From Aquabacter sp. (lineage in GTDB: Bacteria > Pseudomonadota > Alphaproteobacteria > Rhizobiales > Xanthobacteraceae), in assembly GCA_030147645.1 (NCBI GenBank), contig JASBUY010000088.1, positions 1 through 5,618 of the forward strand: a DNA stretch of 5,618 nt, read 5' to 3'. The notes below the pieces were generated by a model that worked only from the letters and a program-made list of their open reading frames with translations, was not told the DNA's origin and searched no databases. Both the position numbers and the translations under genes were made by a program. Shown here one piece after another: positions 5,485 through 5,618 of this stretch. Position 1 is the first letter of the stretch, and each line of letters opens with the position of its first letter.

Positions 5485-5618
5485 GGGGGCGCCCGCCTTT
5501 CCTCTGGTCCTGCGGGCTCTGACATCGCGCCGCGTGTGCGGGGGCGCGCGGCCCTGCAGAATCTTTCTCACCTGGCGAGAAACAAAATATCGGCCGGCGA
5601 TAAGCCTTATGGACAGGC
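5485..5618. other. Non-coding right end with short inverted repeats
   Basis: No gene is evident after the stop at 5484. GCCCGC (5491-5496) and GCGGGC (5512-5517) could form a 6-bp stem with a 15-nt loop just past the stop, but no U-run follows, so it is at best a weak terminator. TTTCTC (5564-5569) and GAGAAA (5577-5582) form another stem with a 7-nt loop. TATCG (5588-5592) and CGATA (5598-5602) flank GCCGG, and ATAAG and CTTAT meet around one base at 5600-5610. These last repeats could be operator sites for a gene beyond the right edge. Confidence 0.35.

Overview
The window looks like a chromosomal segment of a GC-rich alphaproteobacterium. Base composition, codon use and protein style suggest Rhizobiales/Xanthobacteraceae, but this is an impression and not a database result. 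It carries a vitamin B12 (cobalamin) uptake operon on the minus strand, with its riboswitch control region, and one divergent plus-strand gene of unknown function.

Layout from the operon's own 5' end (right to left): a candidate promoter at about 4400-4429 lies just upstream of a well-conserved cobalamin riboswitch (4220-4392, minus). A leader of about 118 nt follows, with two hairpins, one of which would bury the ribosome binding site of the first gene. Next come a BtuB-type TonB-dependent outer-membrane receptor (4101-2125), a BtuF-type periplasmic binding protein (2123-1281), a BtuC/FecCD-type permease (1284-301, a 4-nt overlap) and the first 95 codons of a BtuD-type ATPase (287 to the left edge). 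The four genes are packed with gaps of 1 to 13 nt or an overlap, so they should be one transcript. Together they form a complete route: receptor across the outer membrane, periplasmic capture, then ATP-driven import through the inner membrane. The riboswitch is the best evidence that the substrate is a corrinoid and not a siderophore or haem, since the protein families alone do not separate these.

The divergent intergenic region (4393-4584) holds the operon promoter and several short inverted and direct repeats that could be operators. To its right a plus-strand gene (4585-5484) encodes a protein of about 299 residues that I do not recognise by name. It appears to contain two winged-helix/HTH-like segments and a short hydrophobic stretch near the C terminus. 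The last 134 bases show only short inverted repeats.

I see no mobile element, CRISPR array, tRNA or rRNA. The very long antisense reading frames opposite the operon are best explained by high GC content. The points most worth a second look are the predicted Shine-Dalgarno-sequestering helix, an 18-bp palindromic repeat shared by the leader and the btuF signal-peptide region, and the uncharacterised divergent gene.
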